Origin: Candidatus Gastranaerophilales bacterium
GTDB taxonomy: Bacteria > Cyanobacteriota > Vampirovibrionia > Gastranaerophilales > Gastranaerophilaceae
Length of the DNA: 60,292 bases
Assembly (NCBI GenBank): GCA_944322945.1
Contig: CALUQN010000012.1
Span: 1-60,292, forward strand
Reading direction: 5' to 3'
The notes beneath the pieces were generated by a model that saw only the letters and a list, made by a program, of their open reading frames with translations, searched no databases and had not been told where the DNA came from. Made by a program: the position numbers and the translations under genes. Shown here piece by piece: positions 1 through 9,691 of this stretch; position 1 is the first letter of the stretch, and every line of letters starts with the position of its first letter.

Positions 1-188
1 TTTGTGAGAGGTAAGAACCGGAGGTTCGACTCCGATTATTAAAAAACTCTCCTAAGAGAGTTAAAATGCCGATGGCCACTCTGCCGAGCAAAATATGACT
101 AAATGTCATATTTTGTGAGAGGTAAGAACCGGAGGTTCGACTCCGATTATTAAAAAACTCTCCTAAGAGAGTTAAAATGCCGATGGCC
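1..188. repeat. 111-bp-period direct repeat with tRNA-like fragments
   Basis: Bases 1-77 recur at 112-188 with no difference I can see. The 34 bp between them (78-111) includes most of an 11-bp perfect hairpin, 89-99 with 105-115, loop TAAAT. Each copy carries a T-arm-like stretch (GGAGGTTCGACTCC), the hairpin AACTCTC-CTAA-GAGAGTT, and GCCGATGGCC. In the second copy GCCGATGGCC is the 3' end of the real tRNA-Leu; in the first copy it is only a 10-base remnant. The array may continue left of the window. Simplest reading: duplication of the 3' end and terminator of tRNA-Leu together with neighbouring tRNA-derived sequence. Confidence 0.8.
152..173 (-). terminator. Terminator of tRNA-Leu
   Basis: Read on the minus strand, AACTCTC-TTAG-GAGAGTT (156-173) is followed by a run of six T. 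It lies 4 bp past the tRNA-Leu 3' end. The same hairpin occurs in the first repeat copy (45-62). Confidence 0.75.
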
Positions 189-263
189 GGAGTCGAACCG
201 GCACGGGGCGTGAACCCCACAAGATTTTGAGTCTAGCACGTCTACCAATTTCATCACATCGGC
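178..263 (-). tRNA. tRNA-Leu(CAA)
   Basis: This 86-nt leucine tRNA reads UUG codons. The acceptor stem is GCCGATG with CATCGGC and discriminator A. The D-arm contains AAATTGGTAGACG. The anticodon loop CTCAAAA (225-231) gives anticodon CAA, a long variable arm follows, and the T-arm is CCGGTTCGACTCCGG. The anticodon stem has one T-T mismatch by my fold. CCA is not encoded. The class-II variable arm plus the AAATCGG/AAATTGG D-loop style fits Leu rather than Ser. Confidence 0.93.
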
Positions 264-420
264 ATGTATCATTGTGCCCATAAATATATTACCAAAAACA
301 TTTAAAATTTCAAATATAATCTTTACTTTTTATTAAATATCCTTAAAACTATACATGTAATTGATTATATTGTATTCAGCACCGGTTAATATTATATAAA
401 AGATGAGCAATGAGGTTAAT

Positions 421-1212
421 ATGAAAAAAATATTATCAGTAATACTAATTATATTTTCAATCTTGATAAATACATTGACAGCAGAAAGTGCGATGATGTC
501 AGGCGGAGTAACAAAAAACGGGATAAATTCGTCGAATCAGGTGCTTGATGCGGCTGATAATAGTCCGATAGAAAACGCCAAAATATCCATACCAAAAAAT
601 AATTACAAAACCTATACTGATAATGAGGGACGTTTTGATTTGGATACCAGCATCACCGGTGATACGATAATGTCTGTTGAAAAAGACGGTTACAGACCGT
701 TTTCAGTAACTATTGATGAAAACCTTGCAAAACATCCGATAATCCTCGGAATTCAAAAAAGCAATGCAACTGATATTGTAATAGATTCAAATATGGTGCA
801 TTTAGGTGACGATAACTATTCTACAGCGTCAGCAAACGCAGGAGAGTTTAAAATTCCCGCGTGCGGGCCGTTTTACACAAAAACTTTTTATATGACAGCT
901 TCAACCAAAACAGCAACCAACTACCTTATAATCGGTTCTGTAATAGGTATAGATACAGCAATGGCACGTTCAATGGGGCAAAACAGGATAACAAATTCGT
1001 TTGCAAGCCCGCCTGAAATATATTTTAACGGACAAAAGATTGCGGAATTGCATCTGAACGGCGACGGTCAAAAGGTAAAACTGCCAAATGCACTAATCAG
1101 AAGCGAGCAGGTGAACGAAATTACTATCAAAAGCGGTCGTAATATGATGCAGACTGCCTACATTGATTACGATGACATTGAGTTTATGAATTTGTCCATC
1201 CAGTCAGAGTAG
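421..1212 (+). CDS. Secreted protein with carboxypeptidase-regulatory-like domain
   Basis: This is a 263-aa exported protein of unknown function. I chose the ATG at 421 because GAGG sits 6 bp upstream and the protein then starts directly with a signal peptide (MKKILSVILIIFSILINT, cleavage near TAES). An in-frame ATG at 403 would add six residues. Residues about 40-110 look like a carboxypeptidase-regulatory/CNA-B-like beta-sandwich: VLDAADNSPIENAKISIP, then YTDNEGRFDLD, then a KDGYRP motif. Such domains are typical of surface proteins. The rest is Ser/Asn-rich with no motif I recognise. It converges with the giant gene with no bases between the two stop codons. No enzymatic role is visible. 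Confidence 0.75.
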   Translation: MKKILSVILIIFSILINTLTAESAMMSGGVTKNGINSSNQVLDAADNSPIENAKISIPKNNYKTYTDNEGRFDLDTSITGDTIMSVEKDGYRPFSVTIDENLAKHPIILGIQKSNATDIVIDSNMVHLGDDNYSTASANAGEFKIPACGPFYTKTFYMTASTKTATNYLIIGSVIGIDTAMARSMGQNRITNSFASPPEIYFNGQKIAELHLNGDGQKVKLPNALIRSEQVNEITIKSGRNMMQTAYIDYDDIEFMNLSIQSE

Positions 1213-4200
1213 TTAACGGATTTTATAGAGATTTGTCCGGCTGACTTTTTCTCCGTCGATTACATAGCGTCCGGCAAAATCTATGTAAGTATCTTCGCCG
1301 TCAGTTGAGCCTATGATTTTCAGGTCGTGAGAATCCATCGGGTACGGGCTCATATTGAATTTGTGCCTGTAAGGTCCTGCATAAATCGGAAGATCCGGTT
1401 TGCCTACTTCTTCACAGAGTTGTTTTGCATAATCCATAAAGACATCACGGATTTTGTCATTGTTTTGATATTTTGCACTCATTTCAATATTATCGAGAAC
1501 CAGAGCTAACTTGCCGTCAACTTCTGCAAAGTAGCACATTGTATTGCCGACGAATTCTTTGCCGTCCATAACTTCAATAGCTGAAATACATTTGTCCATA
1601 ATGTATCTCGGGGCAGCATAGTCATTACCGATACTTGACCCTACAGCAGTGCAACAGCCGGCATGGTTGCCTAAGAAGAGTGAATGCGAAATGTTGTTCA
1701 TATCGGTTTTGTGGACTTCCAGAGTTGCAAGTTCATCGTCTTTCAGGTTTGATGCTGCATCAACTTCCGCATCTCTCAGTTTCATAATATGGTTGTAAAT
1801 AGTTGTTCTTGCCTGATCGATTGCAGGGTCGCTGTTTGTTTTTGTCCAGAAGTCATTTTCGTTTATAACCTGTTTTATGGCAGAAAGTGCTTTTTCCAGC
1901 TTATTGAACGTAATAGGTTTGTCATTGACGTATAATCTTGTTATATCATCATAGCCTCTGATAAAACCGTCTTCATCGTAGCGGGGTTCTTTTTTAGTTT
2001 TTGTAGTGACACCGATTTCTTCAAGTGCTTTGAAAATTTTGTCGGTTTCTTCTTTAGGAATTGCTTTGAAATCCGGATCGTTCAAGTCGGCTTCAAGGTT
2101 TGCAATTGCAGCCTGTCTGGATTTTTGTGCGCTTGCCTCAACTTCAACAACCAGATAGGAGTCTTTATTTGCTGAAACCCATTTGTCGTAATCAATTCCG
2201 TATTTTTCAAATTGTCTTTGAGTTTCTATGTTTTGCGGCAGTTCATCAAAGATTTCTCTGATGGATTTGTCAGGGTTCTCAACAATATGGTCAACCATTT
2301 CGCCAAAGTTTTCTTTGAAGCCTTGATTTGCGTGGAAGAATGTTGATAAATATTTATTATCGGCGAGGTTAAGTCTTCTTGAGAGTTCAGGTGTGTATGT
2401 TACGCCTATTTCTTCGTAAACCTTTTTATCAATGGCAGTGTTCCATTCGTGTTCGTTGCGTTTTCTTACGACTTCTATTTCAAGCAGTTTGGCAAGTTCT
2501 GATTCTTTTACACCGTTAAGAATTTTGTAGCCTTTTGCGTTGGTTTGGGCTCGTTTGTTGAAGAATTCAACTACTTTTTTGTTATCTTTATCAAGCCCGA
2601 ATGTTTCACAAAATTCATTCAATTTATCGTCAAATTTTGCTTTTGGATTTGCCCAGATGGCTTTTGCTTTTTGAATTTCGTCTTTTGACGGTGTGTTTGG
2701 TTTGATTAAGCTTATAAACTCTTGCGGATTTGTATACGTATTTAATATAACTCCGAGCGTACGGAGTTTGGCAATTTTTTCCTGCGGTTCAAGGCTTTTG
2801 TCATTTATGCGTGCTTCTAAATCTGCAAAATCTTCAGCACTTAGATTTTGTTTTAATATATGTACTGATTGTACAAAGCTTTCAACACCCGTGAGTTTTG
2901 ATGTGTAAGAATGCGTGAATGCAGGCAGGCCTACCATATCAATTGTCATCAAGATTGATGCCATATTTTTGTTGAAGAAATTATCTATATCACGGTCAGT
3001 TAAGTCAGCAACGCCAGATTTGAGCTGGTTGCGTTTCTTTTTGGCTTCTTCTATTGCTTTATCATATTTTTCTAATATTTTTGTATCTTTACATTTTGCA
3101 ACGGTGAGTGCCAGTCCACCATGATGACCGTTTTCCAGAAGTTGTTTTGCTATTGCAAATTGTTCTGAATCAAGAGATGCTATTTCTTTAAAATAATTAG
3201 TCTGGTTATAGGCTTTTTCAATCTGCATTAATTCTGTTAACTGTTTGAATTTTTCACCTTTTAATGATGCACATTCCAGTATTGTTTCATCGTTTTTAAT
3301 TATTGCGGATTCAGCAATAGTTTTGAAGTTGTTGAAACATTCATCATCAAGTTTTGCTGCCGCAATTAATACATCAGCCTGATATTTATAACCGGATATT
3401 TCATCCAGTTTCGCCCGTACAGATTCATTTTGTGCTGCAATATTTGTGATATGTCCTACATTGAAATTAGGGTTTTTGATGTATTTTTCAACATTGCGTA
3501 ACAACTCTTCATCTTCCAGCGCTGCAAGGTGTCTAACCTCATCGGCATTGAATTGTTTTGTCCCTCTTTCTTCAATGAACATAAATTCTTTAGCTTTTGG
3601 CAGCCATTCATCCGGCATATACATAATGTGATTGAATATATCATTACCGTTCCATTGCGGGATATTGTGTGCGGCACGGTCTGCATTGTAGATAAAATCT
3701 TTGTGTTTTTCAAAGTTTTCTACACTGCCGAGCTGTGCCATAATACGCGGCAGATTGCTGCCATCAATCTGCTCGGCACCGCGCTCCGGTATGTAGATAA
3801 GCCTTTCCAGCAATTCTCTTTGTTCCGCAATTTGCTCCGGTGAATATTTATATTGGTCTTCTATTGCGCCGTAACACGATTGCGTCAAGGCATATAAACC
3901 ATTTGCTTCCATTGCTGAAAGTCTTGTTGCTCCGGAAGTGTTACGACCTTCATGTGTAACTAAATTCAGCCATTCTGTATTTATTGAACCATCTTCATTC
4001 ATTAGCTGATATATTTCAGCTAAATCCAGAGTTTTTTGATTTTGGTCTGCAAGTGTTTTATTATTTGCTAATTCTAAAAATGAGGCTTTGAACCTGACAC
4101 GAGTCTCTGCCGGGAGCAATTGTTTAATCTCTTGGTTCAGGCTTTTGAGATCAATAATACTAAATTGATTAGACCCGCGGTTTTCAAAGTATAAATATTC

Positions 4201-7200
4201 GTCTATCCCCTCAAGTTCTTCTTTTGTAAAGTTAGACAGCTTAACCATTTCATCAAAAGTCAGCCCGCGTTTTTTCATATTTTCAGTAGGATTGTTACGG
4301 ATATCAAGGTAGTTGTTATAAGTTTCATCGTCCATTTTTACTAATACGTCCAGATTCCAGAAAGTAAAATCATTTTCATTGACATTATGTAGGATATCTC
4401 TTTCTTTTGCGAGCGCGTATTCTGTATCAGGGAGTGTAGCAAGCAGTCTAATTTGCAGGCCTGTTAATGATTTATCCTGCAAAAGTCCGCGTTCCAGCAT
4501 TGCTGTATACTGTCCATCAGTGAATGGAGTGGAAAAGTTTTGTGCAAGGTCAATTCTTTCTACAATAGTTAGATTTAAAGACGGGTCCTGCAGTTCGGTA
4601 CGGGATTTAAGTGCTGACAAATTACTTGTATATACCCTTTGTGCTACGTAAATCCAATCGTCTTTTGTCAAATTCATGTTGAGAAGATAATCATTGTCTT
4701 CTATTATTTCATCTATTCTATAGGTATTGGTTGCAACATAAATTGCGTCTTCTTTAGATAAATTCGTATTTTTTAATTTGTTGTATGCATCAAAATATGT
4801 ATCCGTTGCATGCGCCAATCTTACAATTTGATCACCTGTCAGAGTTTTATCTTCCAATAACTTGCGATTTATTACATTGTTTTCATATTTATTAAGCTCC
4901 ATATAGCAAAGACTCTTAATATTATCCATGTTAAGACGTTCATCTTTTAACAGATAACTCCGTTCTTTGAAAGTGTCGCTGTAACGCATATTGTATAAGC
5001 TTGTCAACTCACGTTCAAGAAGTTTCGGGTTTTCTTGTGCAAGTATTCTGGATATGTATTCTTTCAGGTGCGGGATATCGTGTGTTGTTGCCATTTCCAC
5101 CGCTGTAATATAGTCTGACGCCCAGGATTGGGTTTGGGTCAGTATTTTATCGAACATATCACGCTGCTCATCGGTTTTTAACTGTTTTACAGTCCTAAGA
5201 ATATCGGATTGATATATCTGGCTGCTATTCAGTTTTTCATAGTAATCAAAATCTCTGTCTTTTCTGAGAGTTACAATTGTATCTATGATTCTATTCATAT
5301 CATAAACATCTATTGGGTCTGTTATTTCACTTTCAAGTTTTTTGAGCAGTGCATTCTGACGTTCGCCAAGCCCCAGTGTTTCTACCGGATATTTTTCTGG
5401 GGCGTCAAAATAATTATAAAATTTTTCTGCAAGCTGAACTTCTTCAAGGAGTTCTTTCGGATTTGCGTTCTCAAAATCATCGAATCTGCAGAGCATAAAA
5501 TCAGCTTTTTCCATGTTAGAATAAACATATTCGCCGTTTATATCTTTCTTCATAAGGATTGCGAAAACTTCCGGTACTTTGGAGTAGAGTTTATAAAACT
5601 CGTTTAATTCCTCACTGTTTCTAAATTCTATAATTTCTTCATCAGTAACAGTTTCATTTCCTTTTCGTCTTAATGTTACTACAAAATTAATCAATTCATC
5701 TTTGAACGTATTTTCGTCCATATCTAACAATTTAGTATTGAATTCATCAGGTGAGAGACCTTTTAGAGAACTTGTTAAATTTGCATCATTGTTTGCACGC
5801 GGCGACAATTCATCATCTTCAGGAGCTCTGGTGTACAGGGATTCTCCGTCGTCTGTACGGAGTCGTGTTTCAAACGGATTAGTTCCGCGTTCTTTCAACG
5901 CATTAAAGATTTCCCTCATTTCAATCTCATCTTTTGCATAATCTGCCACGGTTTCAAAGTCTTTATCCGGCAAATCTGCTCTTACTTGTCCGGCAATTTG
6001 GGAATTTTGGATTATGTGAGGGTTTCTGACAGGAAGTTTAAAAATTTCTTCCGGCATCCCGAGTTTCTTCAGAACTTCTTTAAATTCCGGTGAATATTTG
6101 CTCATATCGCCCTCTGCGGCTACTGCAAGAAATTCATTACGGGAGTTGTACGCGTAACTAATATGTGCGGGATGAATGCCGGCTTTTAGAAATTCTTCTT
6201 TGTATTTACAGTTTTCATAATCAAGTCGGTTCAGCTGTAAGCTGCCTAATCTTACGTTCTTCTTAGGCGCGATTTCCGCAAAAAGTCTGTTCATTTCCTC
6301 ACGTGCTTTTTGTGAAAGCGGCATTCTGTCATTGAGGTGCATCATCTCATGTCTCAAGACATGATGAATACTTGCTTCTGTTCCGCCGTTGAGCCTGATT
6401 GTTGCGCCCATTTGCTGTGTCTCTCCGCCTGCTCGTGAACCGTATGCTGAATTGTCGTCTATATAAATTTTATTTATTGTACTCATATCAAGCACCCGCG
6501 GATAGGAGGCGTTGCCGCCTGTTGCATCTTCCCAGTCTTTGTATTCCTGCTCAATGAGCTTTATTTCGGCAGCTGCATCTTCGCTTTTTGCTGATAAAAA
6601 GATTTTTGAATTATATTTTTCCGAAATTTCTGTACATTTATCTTTGACTGCTTGCGGCAGGTCAAGATTTTTTATGTACATTTCTTTGTACATATAATCT
6701 GCGATGTCATTTTTCTGTGCAGAGCCGGCAAGTTCTTTGAGAGCTTCTGTTTTCTGGGCTTGAATAAAATCCTGCACAAGATTTTGCTGGGCTTTTGTAG
6801 CTCCGGTATCCTGTTTTCCTGTCTGCGCTTCGGCTATAAATTCTTCAAATTTTTGGGCTGTTTCGGGGTCATTTTCCCGTAAAAAGTTCAAATATTCGAC
6901 AGGTGTCGGGTCTTTTAAGTCGCCTGTAAGAGGTCTCTCCGTTACATATCTTGTGTAATCCCCGCGCAGAGTGTGATATGCGTCTGCAACCCTGTTCAGT
7001 TTACTTAAAATTTCCAGTCTGTCTTCGCCTGTCAGATACGGGTCATCCAGTTCTTTTGCTCTTTCCAGTTCGTCTTTTATGTATTTGTTAATTTTCGCAT
7101 CGTTAATATTTTCAAGGTTAAATTGTAGCTCTTCAAGTTTTGCCAGTTCCTGCCGGTTCAAGTCACCCTCATTAAACGCTTTTTCTGCAATATCACGAAG

Positions 7201-9462
7201 TGCGGGATTTTTTATCAGCCGCATTTTCTGCGTATATTCTTCGCCGCTGACAAAGGCAACTCTATCTTCTACACCGCTCAAAAAATCGTCCTCTTCATCA
7301 AGTAATCTTTCTGCTAATGTTTTATTTTTCTCTGTTTGTTCACTGCTATGGCGCTTTGCCTCCATTCTTGCTCTGAGAGCCTCAAATTCATCCCTATAGT
7401 CACGCTCGGATGATTCATTTCTGTAAACACCCGGCTCCGCAGCTTCCTGTTGGCTTTGTACAGTTCTATTCCGCACCTGTGCTTGCGGCTGCGTTGCGGC
7501 TTGCATTTGAGATGCAGGCACATCCGTCGGAAATTCACCTTTAAACATCTCTTTACTTGCTTTTAGACCTGTAATTGTTGACACAAGGATGCCTATACCG
7601 TTTGATTTTAATGTTTGCTCAAGCCCCTGGTCGTAATGCAGAACACCTATCATAGCCAGATCACCAGCTGCTGACAGGGTAAAATCCGTACCTTTTTCTA
7701 TTGCAATGGCAAGCGCTTTATTACCGCCGTTTTGCAAAAACTGCGAGGCAAATTTCAACCCCTGACGTCCTGCTGCACCGCCGATAATTAAACCGCCCAA
7801 ATCCAAAGCCAAATCTTTATACATTCTCGTCAAGCGTTCTTGTGATTGCTCGTCTTTTGAATATTCATCGCTGAACTCTAAAAGGTGATGCGAAGCCATG
7901 CCGCTCAAAGCTATTTTGCCGCCTGCACCAATCAAATACATGCCGGCAGGTGCTGCCGGTGTAAGAGTTAAAAGCCCGCCAATTGCCATTACTCCCATTC
8001 CGCCGAACGACACTAAGCCTGTTGTATTATCTATCACTGTCAGCTGGTCTTCTTTGAACGCTTCTGCCATTGCCGTTGCATTTCGTTCTCCGAGTGCATT
8101 TTTGTAATCGGTTTGATAATCTGTAATGTACTGTTGGTAGGTCTTTCCGTTTAGAAGCGTATTCAGCCGTTTTTCCTGATTTTGGACTGATACTTTTAAC
8201 AAGGTATTGAGTGCCCTGTTTTTTTCTAAATCAGTTTTGTATAATTCACCAAAATTTATTGATAAATTACCTTTCTCATCAGTGTCTAATTTTATATCAA
8301 GTTTTTGTTTTTTGATAATCTCTGCCAAATCACTCTGTGCATTTTCCGGCGCGGACTTGTAGTAATCCGTAAAAAATTCGGCGGCTTCCTGTGCTCTTTT
8401 TGCAGCAGAGGGCTCTTGACCTCCGGTTGCTATACCGTCAGCAGACATATAAACTTTTGTTGCCGCTGCGTAATTGTCTTCCATTTCTTTTACTTTATTT
8501 TTCAAAACCTGCGTCTTGTTGTATGCTCCTGTTGCAAAGTCCAACTCGCCTTTGCTTTGAGCCAAATCTTCCATGTATTTGGGCGAATATTCTGTTCCGC
8601 GTTCACATTTGAATGTAGTTCTAAAATCCATAAGTTCATCCGCGGGAACTGTTTCTTCCAAAGGCATTAAATCAATATTGACAGCACTTGCCATATCCAT
8701 GGGTTTTTCGGCGTTATTTGCAATGGCTTGTGCTGACAGCCTTTTTAAATATTTTTCCTCCTGCTCGGCTGTCAGTGCTGTAATTCCAAGCTGAATTGAC
8801 TTTAAATCTTCTATGTTTCTTATCCGGTTTATTTCTTTTTCAATTTCTTTTTGCAGAATTTTTGTGTAATCTTCTCTTGATAGGCCGCCTCTGTTTCTGT
8901 CAATAAAATCTGTACCGGTCTCTTCATCTTTTCTTTCAAGCCGTTCAAGAAGCATATCAGATATTCTGCCTTTGTTTTCTTTTATGTAATCCCGTTTGGT
9001 CAAAGTCCCGCTCTGTGCTCGCTTCAGGTAGGATGTACTGCTGTTTTCATAGTCTATAATATCTCTTACGTTATCACGCGAAAGATCTGTTTTGAAAAAA
9101 TTTTTTATTTCTTCATATCCCTGTGTTATGAAGCCGTTATGGATATCTTCCAAAAGCTGCTCTGCGTTAAGTGCATTTTTCGCTATCATATCCATTGAAA
9201 AGTTCTCAGCTTCCGGCTGTGTAAAGTCTACTTTCGGCTGTATAGCCGGTACAGTCTGCGACTGCTCGGCATGTTCCACGGCTATGCCTTTGTCATCTTT
9301 TACTTTGGCTGTCCCGGCAAAGGCTGAAATTTTCTTTGCCTCAGCTTCGGACAATTCACCGGTTTCTACCATTACAGAAATGATTGTTTCTCTTGGTAAG
9401 GTCTTTAATTGCGGGTTTGCCAGGAGATATGAATTTATTTTATCATCAATCGTATTAGCCAT
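1213..9462 (-). CDS. 2749-aa protein with HExxH metallopeptidase motif and helical repeats
   Basis: This is a very large protein of unknown function. The start ATG at 9462 has AAAGG 7 bp upstream. There is no N-terminal signal peptide. Two Gly/Ala-rich hydrophobic stretches (about residues 478-525 and 585-630) could be membrane-interacting. HEMMH at 1038-1042, followed 68 residues later by NEFLAVAAE (first Glu 1110), has the arrangement of gluzincin-type zinc peptidases with a downstream Glu ligand. Residues about 1530-2120 form degenerate 30-45-residue helical units of the type LTxxQIxxLA...DxxYxxY, probably an alpha-solenoid. The C-terminal 150 residues (GCCTAVGS ... ALVLDNIE) look like a separate small domain. 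Lack of stops over 8.2 kb and clear codon bias make it a real gene. A secreted or surface effector-like role is only a guess. Confidence 0.85.
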   Translation of the reverse strand: MANTIDDKINSYLLANPQLKTLPRETIISVMVETGELSEAEAKKISAFAGTAKVKDDKGIAVEHAEQSQTVPAIQPKVDFTQPEAENFSMDMIAKNALNAEQLLEDIHNGFITQGYEEIKNFFKTDLSRDNVRDIIDYENSSTSYLKRAQSGTLTKRDYIKENKGRISDMLLERLERKDEETGTDFIDRNRGGLSREDYTKILQKEIEKEINRIRNIEDLKSIQLGITALTAEQEEKYLKRLSAQAIANNAEKPMDMASAVNIDLMPLEETVPADELMDFRTTFKCERGTEYSPKYMEDLAQSKGELDFATGAYNKTQVLKNKVKEMEDNYAAATKVYMSADGIATGGQEPSAAKRAQEAAEFFTDYYKSAPENAQSDLAEIIKKQKLDIKLDTDEKGNLSINFGELYKTDLEKNRALNTLLKVSVQNQEKRLNTLLNGKTYQQYITDYQTDYKNALGERNATAMAEAFKEDQLTVIDNTTGLVSFGGMGVMAIGGLLTLTPAAPAGMYLIGAGGKIALSGMASHHLLEFSDEYSKDEQSQERLTRMYKDLALDLGGLIIGGAAGRQGLKFASQFLQNGGNKALAIAIEKGTDFTLSAAGDLAMIGVLHYDQGLEQTLKSNGIGILVSTITGLKASKEMFKGEFPTDVPASQMQAATQPQAQVRNRTVQSQQEAAEPGVYRNESSERDYRDEFEALRARMEAKRHSSEQTEKNKTLAERLLDEEDDFLSGVEDRVAFVSGEEYTQKMRLIKNPALRDIAEKAFNEGDLNRQELAKLEELQFNLENINDAKINKYIKDELERAKELDDPYLTGEDRLEILSKLNRVADAYHTLRGDYTRYVTERPLTGDLKDPTPVEYLNFLRENDPETAQKFEEFIAEAQTGKQDTGATKAQQNLVQDFIQAQKTEALKELAGSAQKNDIADYMYKEMYIKNLDLPQAVKDKCTEISEKYNSKIFLSAKSEDAAAEIKLIEQEYKDWEDATGGNASYPRVLDMSTINKIYIDDNSAYGSRAGGETQQMGATIRLNGGTEASIHHVLRHEMMHLNDRMPLSQKAREEMNRLFAEIAPKKNVRLGSLQLNRLDYENCKYKEEFLKAGIHPAHISYAYNSRNEFLAVAAEGDMSKYSPEFKEVLKKLGMPEEIFKLPVRNPHIIQNSQIAGQVRADLPDKDFETVADYAKDEIEMREIFNALKERGTNPFETRLRTDDGESLYTRAPEDDELSPRANNDANLTSSLKGLSPDEFNTKLLDMDENTFKDELINFVVTLRRKGNETVTDEEIIEFRNSEELNEFYKLYSKVPEVFAILMKKDINGEYVYSNMEKADFMLCRFDDFENANPKELLEEVQLAEKFYNYFDAPEKYPVETLGLGERQNALLKKLESEITDPIDVYDMNRIIDTIVTLRKDRDFDYYEKLNSSQIYQSDILRTVKQLKTDEQRDMFDKILTQTQSWASDYITAVEMATTHDIPHLKEYISRILAQENPKLLERELTSLYNMRYSDTFKERSYLLKDERLNMDNIKSLCYMELNKYENNVINRKLLEDKTLTGDQIVRLAHATDTYFDAYNKLKNTNLSKEDAIYVATNTYRIDEIIEDNDYLLNMNLTKDDWIYVAQRVYTSNLSALKSRTELQDPSLNLTIVERIDLAQNFSTPFTDGQYTAMLERGLLQDKSLTGLQIRLLATLPDTEYALAKERDILHNVNENDFTFWNLDVLVKMDDETYNNYLDIRNNPTENMKKRGLTFDEMVKLSNFTKEELEGIDEYLYFENRGSNQFSIIDLKSLNQEIKQLLPAETRVRFKASFLELANNKTLADQNQKTLDLAEIYQLMNEDGSINTEWLNLVTHEGRNTSGATRLSAMEANGLYALTQSCYGAIEDQYKYSPEQIAEQRELLERLIYIPERGAEQIDGSNLPRIMAQLGSVENFEKHKDFIYNADRAAHNIPQWNGNDIFNHIMYMPDEWLPKAKEFMFIEERGTKQFNADEVRHLAALEDEELLRNVEKYIKNPNFNVGHITNIAAQNESVRAKLDEISGYKYQADVLIAAAKLDDECFNNFKTIAESAIIKNDETILECASLKGEKFKQLTELMQIEKAYNQTNYFKEIASLDSEQFAIAKQLLENGHHGGLALTVAKCKDTKILEKYDKAIEEAKKKRNQLKSGVADLTDRDIDNFFNKNMASILMTIDMVGLPAFTHSYTSKLTGVESFVQSVHILKQNLSAEDFADLEARINDKSLEPQEKIAKLRTLGVILNTYTNPQEFISLIKPNTPSKDEIQKAKAIWANPKAKFDDKLNEFCETFGLDKDNKKVVEFFNKRAQTNAKGYKILNGVKESELAKLLEIEVVRKRNEHEWNTAIDKKVYEEIGVTYTPELSRRLNLADNKYLSTFFHANQGFKENFGEMVDHIVENPDKSIREIFDELPQNIETQRQFEKYGIDYDKWVSANKDSYLVVEVEASAQKSRQAAIANLEADLNDPDFKAIPKEETDKIFKALEEIGVTTKTKKEPRYDEDGFIRGYDDITRLYVNDKPITFNKLEKALSAIKQVINENDFWTKTNSDPAIDQARTTIYNHIMKLRDAEVDAASNLKDDELATLEVHKTDMNNISHSLFLGNHAGCCTAVGSSIGNDYAAPRYIMDKCISAIEVMDGKEFVGNTMCYFAEVDGKLALVLDNIEMSAKYQNNDKIRDVFMDYAKQLCEEVGKPDLPIYAGPYRHKFNMSPYPMDSHDLKIIGSTDGEDTYIDFAGRYVIDGEKVSRTNLYKIR

Positions 9463-9570
9463 TTTAAAACCTTTTACACATGTACATTCTTATATATCAT
9501 ATATCGGCAAGGATTGGCTCTTACTTTAATATTTTTACAATTTTATTAACAATTGTAAATTGAAATTTAG

Positions 9571-9686
9571 GGACTTATATAGCAAATTCCACAGATGCTA
9601 TAAAAACTCGTCATTCTGAGGGCATTTGCCCGAAGAATCTTTTTTTATTAAGATACTTCGCTAACGCTCAGTATGACGGAGTTTTG
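9571..9686. mobile_element. Short inverted-repeat element, copy A (right end missing)
   Basis: It starts with the family end GGACTTATATAGCAAATTCC. The interior is a large imperfect palindrome: AAAACTC-GTCATTCTGAG at the left, CTCAGTATGACGGAGTTTT at the right. The interior matches the reverse complement of copy B (11514-11653). The outer right end is absent; the 471-aa gene's stop codon lies 5 bp further on. No coding capacity. Confidence 0.7.
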
Positions 9687-9691
9687 ATTTT

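Noticed and set aside
1-120. A second complete tRNA on the plus strand in the repeat
   Set aside because: A T-arm-like stretch and an 11-bp hairpin are present, but no matching acceptor stem or a proper 7-base anticodon loop can be built.
5209-5607. 132-codon open frame antisense to the giant gene
   Set aside because: Phe/Ile/Cys-rich translation with no ribosome site and no motif; it is a mirror of the coding strand's codon bias. The same holds for other antisense frames such as 8305-8670 and 9092-9529.
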